DNA of 24,759 nt, taken from the NCBI GenBank assembly GCA_047638695.1, contig JBLINY010000069.1, positions 1 to 24,759 on the forward strand, written 5' to 3'. Each line of letters starts with the position of its first letter. The stretch's first letter is position 1. Below the pieces are notes generated by a model. That model made no database searches, was not told where the DNA came from, and worked only from the letters and a program-made list of their open reading frames with translations. The position numbers and the translations under genes were made by a program. Positions 15,417-23,798 of the stretch are shown piece by piece. Origin of the DNA: JAHECQ01 sp047638695. GTDB lineage: Bacteria > Actinomycetota > Acidimicrobiia > Acidimicrobiales > SZUA-35.

Positions 15417-16256
15417 ATGGTGATCATCGACGCACAAGTCCATGCCTACGAGCGAGATCGTCCCGAGCACCCCTGGGCCGCAGTACTGCCCGGACCGCCA
15501 GAGGTCACCGGTGATCAATTGGTGGCAGCCATGGATGAGGTCGGCGTCGATGGCGCAATTCTCGTGTCGCCCTACACCATGTACCGATTCGACCCCAGCT
15601 ACGCCCTTTCTGTCCACGAAGCGCATCCCGGACGATTCGGGCTGGTCAAGCCGGTCGATTCTTCTGATCCCGATGTTGCTGCCACCATCGCCGACTGGGC
15701 CGCAACCCCCGCGGCGGTAGCTATCCGAATCATGATGGTTGGTTCAGTACCGAAGGATCCTGCTGATCCCGGGCTCAACCGAGTGCTGGCAGCCGCTGCC
15801 GACCATGGCCTACCGGTGAACCTGTTGTGTTGGGGTCGACTCGACGTCGTCGCCGGTTTGGCTGCCAATAATCCGAACACCCGACTTGTCATCGATCATG
15901 TCGGCTTGCAGCAGCCGTTTGCCCCTCCAGCCCCCGATCAGCCCTTTGGTGATCTCCCAGCGGTCCTGAGCCTGGCTCAGTACAACAACGTTGTGATCAA
16001 GGTCACCGGCGCCTGCACTCTCTCGCAACAGGGGTACCCCTACGCTGATCTTTGGAGCCCACTCGGGCAGATCTTCGAGGCCTACGGCTTCGATCGTTGC
16101 CTGTGGGGCACCGACTGGACCAGGGCGGTCGAGTTGCTCACCTACGAGCAAGGCGTCGAGCCGTTCCGGCTCACCGATGCGCTCGCCGAGAACGAACGGA
16201 ACGCTTTGATGGGCGGAACGACAGCTGCGATCTACAACTGGATGCCAAACCGATAA
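15417..16256 (+). CDS. Amidohydrolase-2 family metal-dependent hydrolase
   Basis: TIM-barrel hydrolase or decarboxylase/lactonase of the amidohydrolase-2 (COG3618-like) family, 279 aa. The N-terminal metal motif reads IDAQVHAYE, with Gln in place of the first His of the usual D-x-H-x-H; this substitution occurs in the lactonase-like members I know. Other landmarks are NTRLVIDHVGLQQPF (metal/substrate His on a central strand) and LWGTDWTRAV with the catalytic Asp near the C-terminus. Substrates in this family are lactones or aromatic acids; none can be assigned. GATAAG at 15403-15408 could be the -10 box of a leaderless transcript starting at the ATG. The following MFS gene begins 3 nt after its stop, so enzyme and transporter are probably one unit. 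Confidence 0.85.
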   Translation: MVIIDAQVHAYERDRPEHPWAAVLPGPPEVTGDQLVAAMDEVGVDGAILVSPYTMYRFDPSYALSVHEAHPGRFGLVKPVDSSDPDVAATIADWAATPAAVAIRIMMVGSVPKDPADPGLNRVLAAAADHGLPVNLLCWGRLDVVAGLAANNPNTRLVIDHVGLQQPFAPPAPDQPFGDLPAVLSLAQYNNVVIKVTGACTLSQQGYPYADLWSPLGQIFEAYGFDRCLWGTDWTRAVELLTYEQGVEPFRLTDALAENERNALMGGTTAAIYNWMPNR

Positions 16257-16259
16257 CCC

Positions 16260-17567
16260 GTGACTGAGCCTGACGACACCGTCGACAAACCGGTCCAGAA
16301 CCTGGGTGGCCCCGGGGGCACAGGGCTGGCTGCGCCACCACCCCAGGGCTTCAAGCACGGCATGAGGGCATTCCAGTATCGTGATTTCCGTATCTTCTTC
16401 GCCGGGGCGCTGGCGTCGAACACCGGCAACTGGCTTCAGAATCTGGCCGTCCCGTTCGTTCTTTTCGAGCTAACCGGAAAGGCGCTATGGGTCGGCTTGG
16501 CCGGCTTCGCTCAGTTCATCCCGGCCTTCTTTCTTGGCCCCGTGGGCGGGTCGCTGGCTGACCGGCGCAATCGCAAGAACGTTCTGATGTTCAGCCAATT
16601 CGGTATGGCCGTCTCGGCCTTCATGCTGTGGATCGCCTGGGTCTTGAACTACCGCGAACCGCTCCTCATCCTTCTGCTCACCGCCCTTACCGGCATCTTC
16701 AGCGGGATCATGATTCCAAGCTGGCAGGCCTTTGTGCCGTCCCTTGTGCCCCGCTCGGCCTTGGCTTCGGCCATCACCCTCAACTCGACTCAGTTCAACG
16801 CATCCAGAGCCATAGGTCCCGCCCTTGCCGGGTTTCTGCTCGCCACCGCTGGGGCCAGCACCGCCTTCTTCCTCAACGGGGTCTCCTTCGTTGCCGTCAT
16901 CGGTGCCATCTGGATGGTGAATCCGATCGTGGCTGAGCGGCGTGCCGCCACGACGACCACCGTTCTTCAGGGGTTTGGCGAGGCAATCGTGTATATCCGG
17001 CGGCGCCAGGGGATCTTGCTGAGCATGTTGTGCGCCATCCTCGTGGCCTTCTTCGGCAACCCGATCACCCAGTTCACTGTGGTGTTCGCCCAGGACGTGT
17101 ACAACTCGGGACCTCGTGTGTTGGGCCTCCTCGCTGCCGCCGTCGGCATTGGTGCGGTATTGATCGCTCCTGCACTGTCGACGTGGGACACCCGCATCCC
17201 TCGATCGTCGGTGGTTCGTTGGGGTCTGCCGTTTTATGCCCTGGCCGTAATCGCCTTCGGTGTGGCTCCCAATTGGCCGCTGGGCGTCATAGCGCTGCTG
17301 ATGGTCGGGGCCGGTTTTCTTCTCGTGATCGCCACCACGAATACGGCTGTGCAGCTCATGGTTGATGAAGAGATGAGAGGCCGAGTCATGTCGGCTCGAG
17401 TCATGAGCTTCACCCTGGCTTTCCCACTTGGCTCGCTTCTCCAGGGTTATCTCTCAGATATCTGGGGTCCGCAAGCCACGGTCGTCGTGATGGGCGCCAT
17501 CCTTCTGGGGTTGGCCATTCTGGTCGCCACCCAGCCCACATGGCTTTTGACCCTCGACGAGGAGTAG
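16260..17567 (+). CDS. MFS transporter (MFS_3 / EntS-like)
   Basis: Twelve-helix major facilitator, 435 aa, of the MFS_3 (enterobactin-exporter-like) group. It opens with FQYRDFRIFFAGALASNTGNW at about 37-57, typical of this group, followed by a motif-A-like loop GGSLADRRNRKNVLMFSQ and, in the second half, DTRIPRSSVVRWG and EEMRGRVMSARVM. The GTG at 16260 starts 3 nt after the amidohydrolase stop, so translation is likely coupled and the pair may handle the same compound (inference). Its 3' end converges on the molybdoenzyme gene with only 9 nt between the stops, containing the small repeat CCTAACGCCTAACGCC. Confidence 0.9.
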   Translation: MTEPDDTVDKPVQNLGGPGGTGLAAPPPQGFKHGMRAFQYRDFRIFFAGALASNTGNWLQNLAVPFVLFELTGKALWVGLAGFAQFIPAFFLGPVGGSLADRRNRKNVLMFSQFGMAVSAFMLWIAWVLNYREPLLILLLTALTGIFSGIMIPSWQAFVPSLVPRSALASAITLNSTQFNASRAIGPALAGFLLATAGASTAFFLNGVSFVAVIGAIWMVNPIVAERRAATTTTVLQGFGEAIVYIRRRQGILLSMLCAILVAFFGNPITQFTVVFAQDVYNSGPRVLGLLAAAVGIGAVLIAPALSTWDTRIPRSSVVRWGLPFYALAVIAFGVAPNWPLGVIALLMVGAGFLLVIATTNTAVQLMVDEEMRGRVMSARVMSFTLAFPLGSLLQGYLSDIWGPQATVVVMGAILLGLAILVATQPTWLLTLDEE

Positions 17568-17576
17568 CCCTAACGC

Positions 17577-19634
17577 CTAACGCCTGGCGACGGTGACCCG
17601 GTTGTCGTGGAAGATGGCGCCGCCTGCCATGTCGCTGTCTTGCTCCAGCACCGTGTCATTGATGCCGTGACGCCACCAGCCCTTGGTGGTGATGGCGACA
17701 CCGGCAAGGGTGCGATCGGAGATTTCCAGTACTGCCTCGAACGAGCCGCGCTCGTTACCAATCAAGACGGTGTCGCCCGTCGAAAGACCCCTACTCGTGG
17801 CATCGGTCGGATGGAGGACCAGAGGTGGGACGGTTGTCCGACGAAGCGTGTGGTCTGTGGCAGCGAACACCGAGTTCACATGGAAATCACTGGCCGCAGC
17901 GACCAACGCCAACGTGCCATCGCCTGGCTTGCCGGACGCTGCCTCCAGTGGTGGTCGATAGTTCGGCAACCGGCCATATCCATCGGCCTCGGCCCGCTCC
18001 GAGGCAAACTCGAACCGACCGGAGGGAGTGGGGAAGCCCGCTGCGAACAAGCCCTCTTTCGGTTGACTTGTCGGGTGGCGGAGGAAGCCGTGTTCCCGCA
18101 GTGAGTCGACGGTGACGTTGGCCTGGGTGAAGGCTGGAGCATCGAAGAGGTCGGCCGCGATCTCGAGGTCGGAGGCAAAGAGCTCGGGCTCGGTGTAGCC
18201 CATAACTGCTGCCAATCGACGCCAGATTTCGGTGTGAGGCAGGCATTCGCCGGGAGCCTCAACCGCCGGCTCATTCCAGTTCACGTAGGCATGGTTGTAG
18301 GCGTCGTTCACTTCGAACTGTTCGTGTTGCATCGTCGATGGCAGCACCAGATCGGCGAAGGCTGCGGTCTCGGTGGGATAGATGTCGACAACGACGGTGA
18401 AGAGGTCGTCGCGCTCGAGGCCCGTCTGAACAAGGTTTCGTCCAGGATTCGAGACCATTGGATTGGCGCCGTAGACCACCAGGGCATCGACCGGTGGGTC
18501 ATCGAGCTCTGTGAGATTGAAACCGAGGTTGGTCATGCCGAGCAACCGCGGCCGATCACCCAAGTGTGCACTGCGGGCCTTGGCCACGTTGTAGCCCTTG
18601 CCCGAACCCGACGAAGAGTAGAGCGCTCCCCCACCACGTCGGCCGTAGGCACCAACGATGGCCGGGATACAGGAGGCCACTCGCATGGCCTGCCCGCCAT
18701 TCGCTTGCCGCTGGATTCCGTGGCCAATTCTCATGGCCAGTGGCGGAGCGTCGATGATGGCTTGCGCTAGGCCGGTGATCTCAGCTGCGGAGACGCCCGT
18801 GATCGATGCAGTACGGTCGAGCGTCCATTCGTCGAGCGAGGCAAGAAACTCATCGGCACCTAGGCACCGCGCTTCGAGGAACTCTGGGTCGGCTCCGCCG
18901 CCGCTCACGATGGCGTTGCATACCCCGAGCGCCAGCGCGCCGTCGGTGCCGAGACGGGGTGCGATATGTGTGTCGGCCTGATCAGCGGTGCGAGTACGAG
19001 TGGGGTCGACCACGACCAACTTCGCTCCCTTGGCCCGCGCCTCTTCGATGAACGGCCAGAGGTGACGGTTGGTAGTGAGGGTGTTCGACGCCCACACCAA
19101 CACCAAACCAGCGTTGGCGAAGTCCTCGGGATCCATGCCGGCCCCGGTGCCGGACGTAAGGCTGAACCCAGCGTGGCCGCTCACCGAACAGATACTCAGG
19201 TGATGTTCTGAAGCACCCATCCGGTTCCATATCCGACCGCGACCGTTCGAGCCCTGCAGCCAGCCAAGGTTTCCGGTGCCGACGTAAGGCCAGATGGCCG
19301 CCCCACCCGATCGATCGATGATCTTCGAGAAACGCTGGGCCATTTCGTTGAGGGCTTCATCCCAGTTGATCTGCTCGAATTGGGCTGAGCCCTTCGGGCC
19401 GACTCGACGCAAGGGATGAAGTAGACGGCTGGGGTCGGCCGCGTTCGTCAGCCAGGGGTTCACCTTCTTGCACAACTCGCCCTGGGTGAAGGGGTGCTCG
19501 GGATTCCCCCGCAACTTCACCGCCTTGCCGTCGTCATCGACGGTGACGACCCAGGAACAGGTGTCGGGGCAGTCAAGCGGACATGCTCCGATCACCGTTC
19601 GAAAGCCCTTGGTGGGTGCGCTGCGTGCCTCCAT
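17577..19634 (-). CDS. Molybdopterin oxidoreductase (DMSO-reductase superfamily), stand-alone catalytic subunit
   Basis: Cytoplasmic Mo/W-bis-MGD enzyme, 685 aa, with no Tat signal. The N-terminal [4Fe-4S] cluster ligands are C18, C22, C26 and C55 (CPLDCPDTC ... GELCKK). The cofactor-binding landmarks of the superfamily follow: WDEALNEMAQRFS, the ICSVSGHAG segment at 148-156 where the metal-ligating residue would lie (C149, S150 or S152), LVLVWASNTLTTNRHLWP, KLVVVDPTRTRTADQAD and the C-terminal molydopterin-dinucleotide domain (about 585-685). It belongs to the family often annotated as BisC/formate-dehydrogenase-like oxidoreductases that work without dedicated small subunits; no ferredoxin or membrane-anchor gene is adjacent. 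The substrate is unknown. The LLM oxidoreductase 84 nt upstream is transcribed in the same direction but no coupling is visible. Confidence 0.9.
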   Translation of the reverse strand: MEARSAPTKGFRTVIGACPLDCPDTCSWVVTVDDDGKAVKLRGNPEHPFTQGELCKKVNPWLTNAADPSRLLHPLRRVGPKGSAQFEQINWDEALNEMAQRFSKIIDRSGGAAIWPYVGTGNLGWLQGSNGRGRIWNRMGASEHHLSICSVSGHAGFSLTSGTGAGMDPEDFANAGLVLVWASNTLTTNRHLWPFIEEARAKGAKLVVVDPTRTRTADQADTHIAPRLGTDGALALGVCNAIVSGGGADPEFLEARCLGADEFLASLDEWTLDRTASITGVSAAEITGLAQAIIDAPPLAMRIGHGIQRQANGGQAMRVASCIPAIVGAYGRRGGGALYSSSGSGKGYNVAKARSAHLGDRPRLLGMTNLGFNLTELDDPPVDALVVYGANPMVSNPGRNLVQTGLERDDLFTVVVDIYPTETAAFADLVLPSTMQHEQFEVNDAYNHAYVNWNEPAVEAPGECLPHTEIWRRLAAVMGYTEPELFASDLEIAADLFDAPAFTQANVTVDSLREHGFLRHPTSQPKEGLFAAGFPTPSGRFEFASERAEADGYGRLPNYRPPLEAASGKPGDGTLALVAAASDFHVNSVFAATDHTLRRTTVPPLVLHPTDATSRGLSTGDTVLIGNERGSFEAVLEISDRTLAGVAITTKGWWRHGINDTVLEQDSDMAGGAIFHDNRVTVARR

Positions 19635-19718
19635 TGCCCTAGTCTCGCACCTTCCCCCGTAGATGGCCCTGTGCCCGAATCCAGAAGCAAAGGGTTCGGC
19701 CTGCGCTACTCGTGGTGA

Positions 19719-20678
19719 CTAGCGCAGAAGAGGAACGACTGTTGTCGCGAACGATTCCATTCGCTCCAGCATTTCGTTGAGGTCGGTCGATGCCAAGTTC
19801 AGGATCATGGTCTCGACCCCGGTGGTACCTAGCGCCTCGATGTCGGCCGCTCGTTGCTCGGGCGCGCCGGTGAACAACTGACGTCCACCCGAGGGGCCGT
19901 CCTGCACTTCCTCGTTGTGAAAGGCGCAGTTGTAGGAGAGGGCAATGCTGGAGGGATCGCGACCGACTTTCTCGGCCTCGGCGAAGAGCTTGTCTCGGCG
20001 GGCGACATAGGTTTCGATCGTGTCCATGCGGAACTTGGGGTTGCTGCCGAAGGGATACCAGGCGTCGCCCATCGCCGCCGTGCGTCGAATGGCGGGCATG
20101 CTCTCGCCCCCGATCCAGATAGGCGGATGTGGACGCTGAACCGGCTTCGGGTCGGCGGCGACATTGGTGAAGTTGAGAAACTCACCCTGGTGGGTGGCAC
20201 GAGCTTCGGTCCACAACAGCTTCATCACCTGGATGTATTCGTCGGTGACTCGTCCGCGAGCATCAAAGTCGGTGATGTTCAGGGCCTCGAACTCTTCGCG
20301 CATCCAACCGGCCCCGCATCCAACCAGCACTCGGCCGCCAGACAACTGGTCGGTGGTCGCGAGTGACTTGGCCATGAAGAGGGGGTTCCGGTGCGGAACG
20401 ACAATCACCGATGTGAGCAGTTTGATCTCTGACGTGACTGCGGCCAGCCACGACAGAAGCGTGAACTGTTCCATGCAGTCGGTGCTGCCGTCAGCCGTCC
20501 AGGCAAACTCCCCGTCCTCGCTATAGGGATAATTCGCGCCGACGACCTCGGGAACCACAATATGGTCGGCGACCGTAATGACTCCATAGCCAAGTCGTTC
20601 GGCTGTCTCGGCGATCGTACGGATGTCGCCGGGATTGGCCAACGGGCCTCGAAATGGTGCGCTCAGTCCAAACTGCAT
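19719..20678 (-). CDS. LLM-class F420-dependent oxidoreductase
   Basis: Luciferase-like TIM-barrel oxidoreductase, 319 aa, resembling the F420 group (TIGR03619-like). Landmarks: MQFGLSAPFRG at the first strand, GYGVITVADHIVVP at 31-44, TSEIKLLTSVIVVPHRNPLFMAK, LSGGRVLVGCGAGWMREEFEALN (about 120-145, flavin/F420-phosphate region), and PKPVQRPHPPIWIGG. The start ATG at 20678 has a GGAGA Shine-Dalgarno sequence six nt away. It is transcribed divergently from the thioesterase gene (50 nt). The last residues (MLERMESFATTVVPLLR) are the normal C-terminal helix. F420 rather than FMN use is inferred from family resemblance. Confidence 0.9.
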   Translation of the reverse strand: MQFGLSAPFRGPLANPGDIRTIAETAERLGYGVITVADHIVVPEVVGANYPYSEDGEFAWTADGSTDCMEQFTLLSWLAAVTSEIKLLTSVIVVPHRNPLFMAKSLATTDQLSGGRVLVGCGAGWMREEFEALNITDFDARGRVTDEYIQVMKLLWTEARATHQGEFLNFTNVAADPKPVQRPHPPIWIGGESMPAIRRTAAMGDAWYPFGSNPKFRMDTIETYVARRDKLFAEAEKVGRDPSSIALSYNCAFHNEEVQDGPSGGRQLFTGAPEQRAADIEALGTTGVETMILNLASTDLNEMLERMESFATTVVPLLR

Positions 20679-20716
20679 GACGGTCTCCTACCGGTCGAAG
20701 AATGACAGCCTGACTG

Positions 20717-20722
20717 TAGGTT
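20717..20722 (+). promoter_or_regulatory. Possible -10 element of a leaderless promoter for the thioesterase gene
   Basis: TAGGTT ends 6 nt before the GTG at 20729, with no Shine-Dalgarno sequence between them and only a weak -35 candidate. Transcription could begin at the GTG itself. Confidence 0.3.
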
Positions 20723-20728
20723 CTCCCG

Positions 20729-21544
20729 GTGCATTCGTTCGATACGGCGATCAAACTGACCAACCATGGAACCCTTGACGGGCCAACCGCTCGGTTCAGC
20801 GCCAGTGTCATCAAGGGTTGGGACATCCGCGGAATTCCTCACGGCGGCTACCTATCGAGCCTTGTGGCCGCAGCAGCGTGCTCGGTCGTTGAACACTCTG
20901 ACCCGGTCTCGATCTCGGCGAATTTTCTCGCTCCACCTGCTTTTGGTCCGGCCGAGGTCCATACCGAGATTCTCCGCAGTGGAAAGCGCCAGAGCACCGT
21001 GACGGCCCGGCTCATCCAGGACGGTGTCGAACGAGTTCACGCCGTTGTCATCGTTGGCACCGTGGCCGATGATGAGCCAACGCAATGGGGCACGGACATA
21101 TCGGCCCCAACCATCGCCGCTCCCGACGAGTGCATTGTGCTCGGCGATCGACGGTTGCCTGATGGGGAGGAGCTGGCCTTGCACCAGCACCTCGATCTCC
21201 GGCTCGTTCCCGACGTTGGCTGGCTTGACGAGAAGCCATCCGGTGTCCCGAGGCTGGATGGCTGGATGCGCTACGTCGACGGCCGGGCCCCCGACCCCCT
21301 GGCCCTCCTCATGTTCTCCGACGGCTTGCCGCCGTCACTGTTCGAGGCGCTCGGAAACGAGATTGGCCACGTGCCGACCGTGCAACTGACCACGCACCTC
21401 TTTTCCCGACCAGCTCCGGGATGGATCCAGGCCCGCTGCACCACGAGAGCGAACGGTGGCGGCTTTGTCAACGAAGATGGCGAGCTCTGGGACGAGAATG
21501 GCAGGCTGGTGGCAACGACTCGTCAGCTGGCCCTTCTCCGATAG
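20729..21544 (+). CDS. Acyl-CoA thioesterase-like protein (double hot-dog)
   Basis: 271 aa with the double-hot-dog pattern of TesB/thioesterase-like proteins: FSASVIKGWDIRGIPHGGYLSS at about 23-44 (the GGY turn and first helix), DPVSISANFLAPPAFGPAEVHTEI (the HF-type strand of repeat 1), and in the second half SLFEALGNEIGHVPTVQLTTHLFSRPAPGWI followed by GGFVNEDGELWDENGRLVATTRQ, the usual final strands. It would hydrolyse acyl-CoA thioesters in the cytoplasm. The GTG start is the only one that keeps the complete N-terminal strand, and its mRNA may be leaderless. The LLM gene downstream is 110 nt away. Confidence 0.85.
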   Translation: MHSFDTAIKLTNHGTLDGPTARFSASVIKGWDIRGIPHGGYLSSLVAAAACSVVEHSDPVSISANFLAPPAFGPAEVHTEILRSGKRQSTVTARLIQDGVERVHAVVIVGTVADDEPTQWGTDISAPTIAAPDECIVLGDRRLPDGEELALHQHLDLRLVPDVGWLDEKPSGVPRLDGWMRYVDGRAPDPLALLMFSDGLPPSLFEALGNEIGHVPTVQLTTHLFSRPAPGWIQARCTTRANGGGFVNEDGELWDENGRLVATTRQLALLR

Positions 21545-21593
21545 ATCGCCGCTCCCGCTGCCATCGGCGATTTCGAAACCGGCACCGACCGGT
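21545..21593 (+). terminator. Two hairpins after the thioesterase gene
   Basis: ATCGCCG (21545-21551) pairs with CGGCGAT (21565-21571) directly after the stop codon and is followed by TT; a second hairpin GCACC / GGTGC (21582-21586 and 21591-21595 approximately) comes next. Together they look like a terminator or an mRNA end-protection structure. Confidence 0.4.
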
Positions 21594-21654
21594 GCGAGCA
21601 TGGCCACCAACACCAAGGGGTTCCGATTCGAGGGGCCTCTGCAAGGGGGCAGTT

Positions 21655-22533
21655 ATGAAGTTCGGAATCATGTTCGCCAGCACCGGGCCATTTGCCAGTG
21701 CCGAAGGGGCGACCGCAATAGCGACCAACGCCGACCGTTGTGGCATCGAGTCGATCTGGTCGGTCGAGCACGTTGTCATCCCCGACGGTTACCAGTCGCA
21801 GTATCCCTATAGCGCCAACGGCAAAATCCCGGGAACCGACGATGCCGACATTCCCGATCCGCTTATCTGGCTGGCGTATGCCGCTGGCATCACCAAGGAA
21901 ATCCGTCTGGCTACGGGGATTCTCATCGTGCCGCAACGCAACCCCGTTGTGCTGGCCAAGGAATGCGCGTCGCTCGACAAGTTGTCGAACGGCCGCTTCG
22001 ACCTTGGGATCGGTGTTGGCTGGCTCGAGGAAGAATTCAATGCTCTGGGTCTGCCATTCGACGATCGCGGCCCCCGAACCGATGACTACGTGGCCGCAAT
22101 GCGGGCGCTATGGACACAGGACAAGGCCAGTTACGACGGCAAGTTCGCCAGCTTCGATAACGCAATTCAACGGCCTCAGCCGGTCCAGGACGGCGGCGTT
22201 CCCATCGTCGTCGGCGGCCACTCGAAGGCGGCCGCACGCAGGGCCGGGCGGCTCGGCGATGGCTTCTTCCCCATCAGCGCTACCGAGGAAGAACTGCTTG
22301 GACTGCTCGATCTGATGAAGGAAACAGCAACCGAGCACGGGCGTGACGGCGACAAGATCACCATTACCGTTGGTAGCTGGAGCCCTCGACGCGACAGCCT
22401 CGACAAAGTGAAGGAGCTCGAACAGCTCGGCGTCGACCGGCTGATTGTGGCCCCTCCCACCGGCAACCTCGAGAAGTTGCCTGAGGCGATCGAACAGCTT
22501 GCCGAGAAGGTCGCGCCAGTCGCCACCCGCTGA
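21655..22533 (+). CDS. LLM-class F420-dependent oxidoreductase
   Basis: Luciferase-like oxidoreductase, 292 aa. A longer open frame extends back to 21421 inside the thioesterase gene, but the ATG at 21655 has the AAGGGGG Shine-Dalgarno sequence (21643-21649) five nt away and opens with MKFGIMFASTGPFASAEGA, the normal first strand. Further landmarks: GIESIWSVEHVVIPDGY, ATGILIVPQRNPVVLAKECA, LSNGRFDLGIGVGWLEEEFN and PQPVQDGGVPIVVGGHS (about 170-190). It is in the same broad subfamily as the enzyme at 19719-20678, ending GNLEKLPEAIEQLAEKVAP. A F420H2 cofactor is inferred from family resemblance, substrate unknown. Confidence 0.9.
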   Translation: MKFGIMFASTGPFASAEGATAIATNADRCGIESIWSVEHVVIPDGYQSQYPYSANGKIPGTDDADIPDPLIWLAYAAGITKEIRLATGILIVPQRNPVVLAKECASLDKLSNGRFDLGIGVGWLEEEFNALGLPFDDRGPRTDDYVAAMRALWTQDKASYDGKFASFDNAIQRPQPVQDGGVPIVVGGHSKAAARRAGRLGDGFFPISATEEELLGLLDLMKETATEHGRDGDKITITVGSWSPRRDSLDKVKELEQLGVDRLIVAPPTGNLEKLPEAIEQLAEKVAPVATR

Positions 22534-22534
22534 C

Positions 22535-22555
22535 GCTCCCATCTAGGGAGGGAGC
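22535..22555 (+). terminator. Hairpin after the second LLM gene
   Basis: GCTCCC (22535-22540) pairs with GGGAGC (22550-22555); an alternative CTCCC / GGGAG pairing with a five-base loop is also possible. It starts one base after the stop codon and has no T-run. Confidence 0.4.
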
Positions 22556-22584
22556 ACCGCGCAGGCTTAGTGGTTCGATCGACA

Positions 22585-22698
22585 ATGCTCTGCTCAGGTT
22601 TAGAGAGTGCCGGCCCGGCCGAAACGCTCATGATGGCTCTGGCTAAGCGCCCGGTCCTTGACGAGCTGGGCGCCGACGGTCTCTCGAAATGGCGCTGA
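22585..22698 (+). other. Small unassigned ORF (37 aa)
   Basis: In the 191-nt gap between the two LLM genes an ATG at 22585 opens MLCSGLESAGPAETLMMALA followed by KRPVLDELGADGLSKWR and a TGA. Codon choice looks coding, but there is no Shine-Dalgarno sequence and I recognise no family. It may be a small protein or the tail of a lost gene. Confidence 0.25.
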
Positions 22699-22724
22699 GC
22701 CAGCCCCGGCGATAGGACTTCCCC

Positions 22725-23798
22725 ATGCCAGTCGAGATGATTGGGTGGATCGCACCCCGAGTTGCCTCAGAGATCGTTCAGGCCGTTGGCCCCCCGTTTG
22801 ACGCCGACATCGTGGCCGAGACGGCACGGATCCACGAAGAGGCCGACTTCGATCGCGTCCTGATCGGCTATTTCGCTGATGCTCCAGACGGCTTCCTCAT
22901 TGGTGCCCATGCCGCTTCGGTGACCGGCCGTCTGCAGTTCCTTTTGGCTCATCGGCCCGGGTTCGTGGCGCCCACCGTGGCTGCCCGCAAGATGGCCACC
23001 CTTGACCAACTCAGCAAAGGACGACTGGCCGTTCACCTGATCGCCGGCGGCAGCGACCACGACCAGGCAAAGGATGGCGACTACGTCGACCACGCCGGGC
23101 GCTACCGACGCACCGACGAGTACGCCAACATCCTCCGTCAGACCTGGACGTCGAACGGGCCCTTCGATCACCACGGCGAGTACTACGACATCGACCGGGC
23201 TCACAGCGACATCCGTTGCTACCAACAGCCGCACATCCCGATCTATGGAGGTGGCGGTTCTGATGCCGCCATCGAGGCGCTCGCTCCGCACCTGGATGTC
23301 TTCATGTTGTGGGGCGAACCGTTGGCCGACACGGCGGCCTTCATGGTCCGGGTGCGAGAGGCTGCGTCGTTACATGGACGCGCTCCGACGTTCTCTTTGT
23401 CGACCCGACCCATCATTGCTCCCACCGATGAGCTGGCTTGGGAGCGAGCGCACGAGATCCTGGAACACGTAGAACAACGACTCGCCGGCCGAAGCGCGCG
23501 GTTGCCCGAGAATGTTGGGGGCCAGCGTCTTCTTGCCGCCGCCGATGCCGGCGACATGCACGACAGCTGTCTGTGGACGAAATTGGCGACCGCTACCGGG
23601 GCGCCCGGCAACTCGACCGCCCTCGTCGGCAGTCCGGAGACTGTTGCCAACGCGCTGGTGCGATATTACGAGTTGGGAGCCACCAGCCTGCTGATCCGTG
23701 GCTATGACCCCTTACCCGACGCCGAACTCTATGGACGGGAACTCATCCCGCTCGTGCGTCAGAAGGTGGCCGAGCTCGACGCGTCCAGATCGATCTGA
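22725..23798 (+). CDS. LLM-class flavin-dependent monooxygenase, SsuD-like
   Basis: Luciferase-like enzyme of the alkanesulfonate monooxygenase (SsuD) type, 357 aa, predicted to use FMNH2 from a partner reductase. Landmarks: GWIAPRVASEIVQAVGPPFDA near the N-terminus, DRVLIGYFADAPDGFLIGA at 43-61, LLAHRPGFVAPTVAARKMATLDQLSKGRLAVHLIAGGSDHDQAKDGDYVDH (about 73-123, the SsuD flavin-site signature with the HxxxG insertion), YRRTDEYANILRQTW, and IPIYGGGGSDAAI. No SsuE reductase or SsuABC transporter is adjacent, so sulfonate use is not proven. The final 40 nt overlap, tail to tail, the end of the minus-strand glycosyltransferase gene. Confidence 0.88.
   Translation: MPVEMIGWIAPRVASEIVQAVGPPFDADIVAETARIHEEADFDRVLIGYFADAPDGFLIGAHAASVTGRLQFLLAHRPGFVAPTVAARKMATLDQLSKGRLAVHLIAGGSDHDQAKDGDYVDHAGRYRRTDEYANILRQTWTSNGPFDHHGEYYDIDRAHSDIRCYQQPHIPIYGGGGSDAAIEALAPHLDVFMLWGEPLADTAAFMVRVREAASLHGRAPTFSLSTRPIIAPTDELAWERAHEILEHVEQRLAGRSARLPENVGGQRLLAAADAGDMHDSCLWTKLATATGAPGNSTALVGSPETVANALVRYYELGATSLLIRGYDPLPDAELYGRELIPLVRQKVAELDASRSI

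Noticed and set aside
17568..17582. CCTAACGCCTAACGCC repeat at the convergent stops as a functional element
   Set aside because: Only two short copies that include a stop codon; likely chance.
21421..21654. Longer start for the second LLM oxidoreductase
   Set aside because: The extension overlaps the thioesterase gene and has no family similarity; the ATG at 21655 has a strong Shine-Dalgarno sequence.
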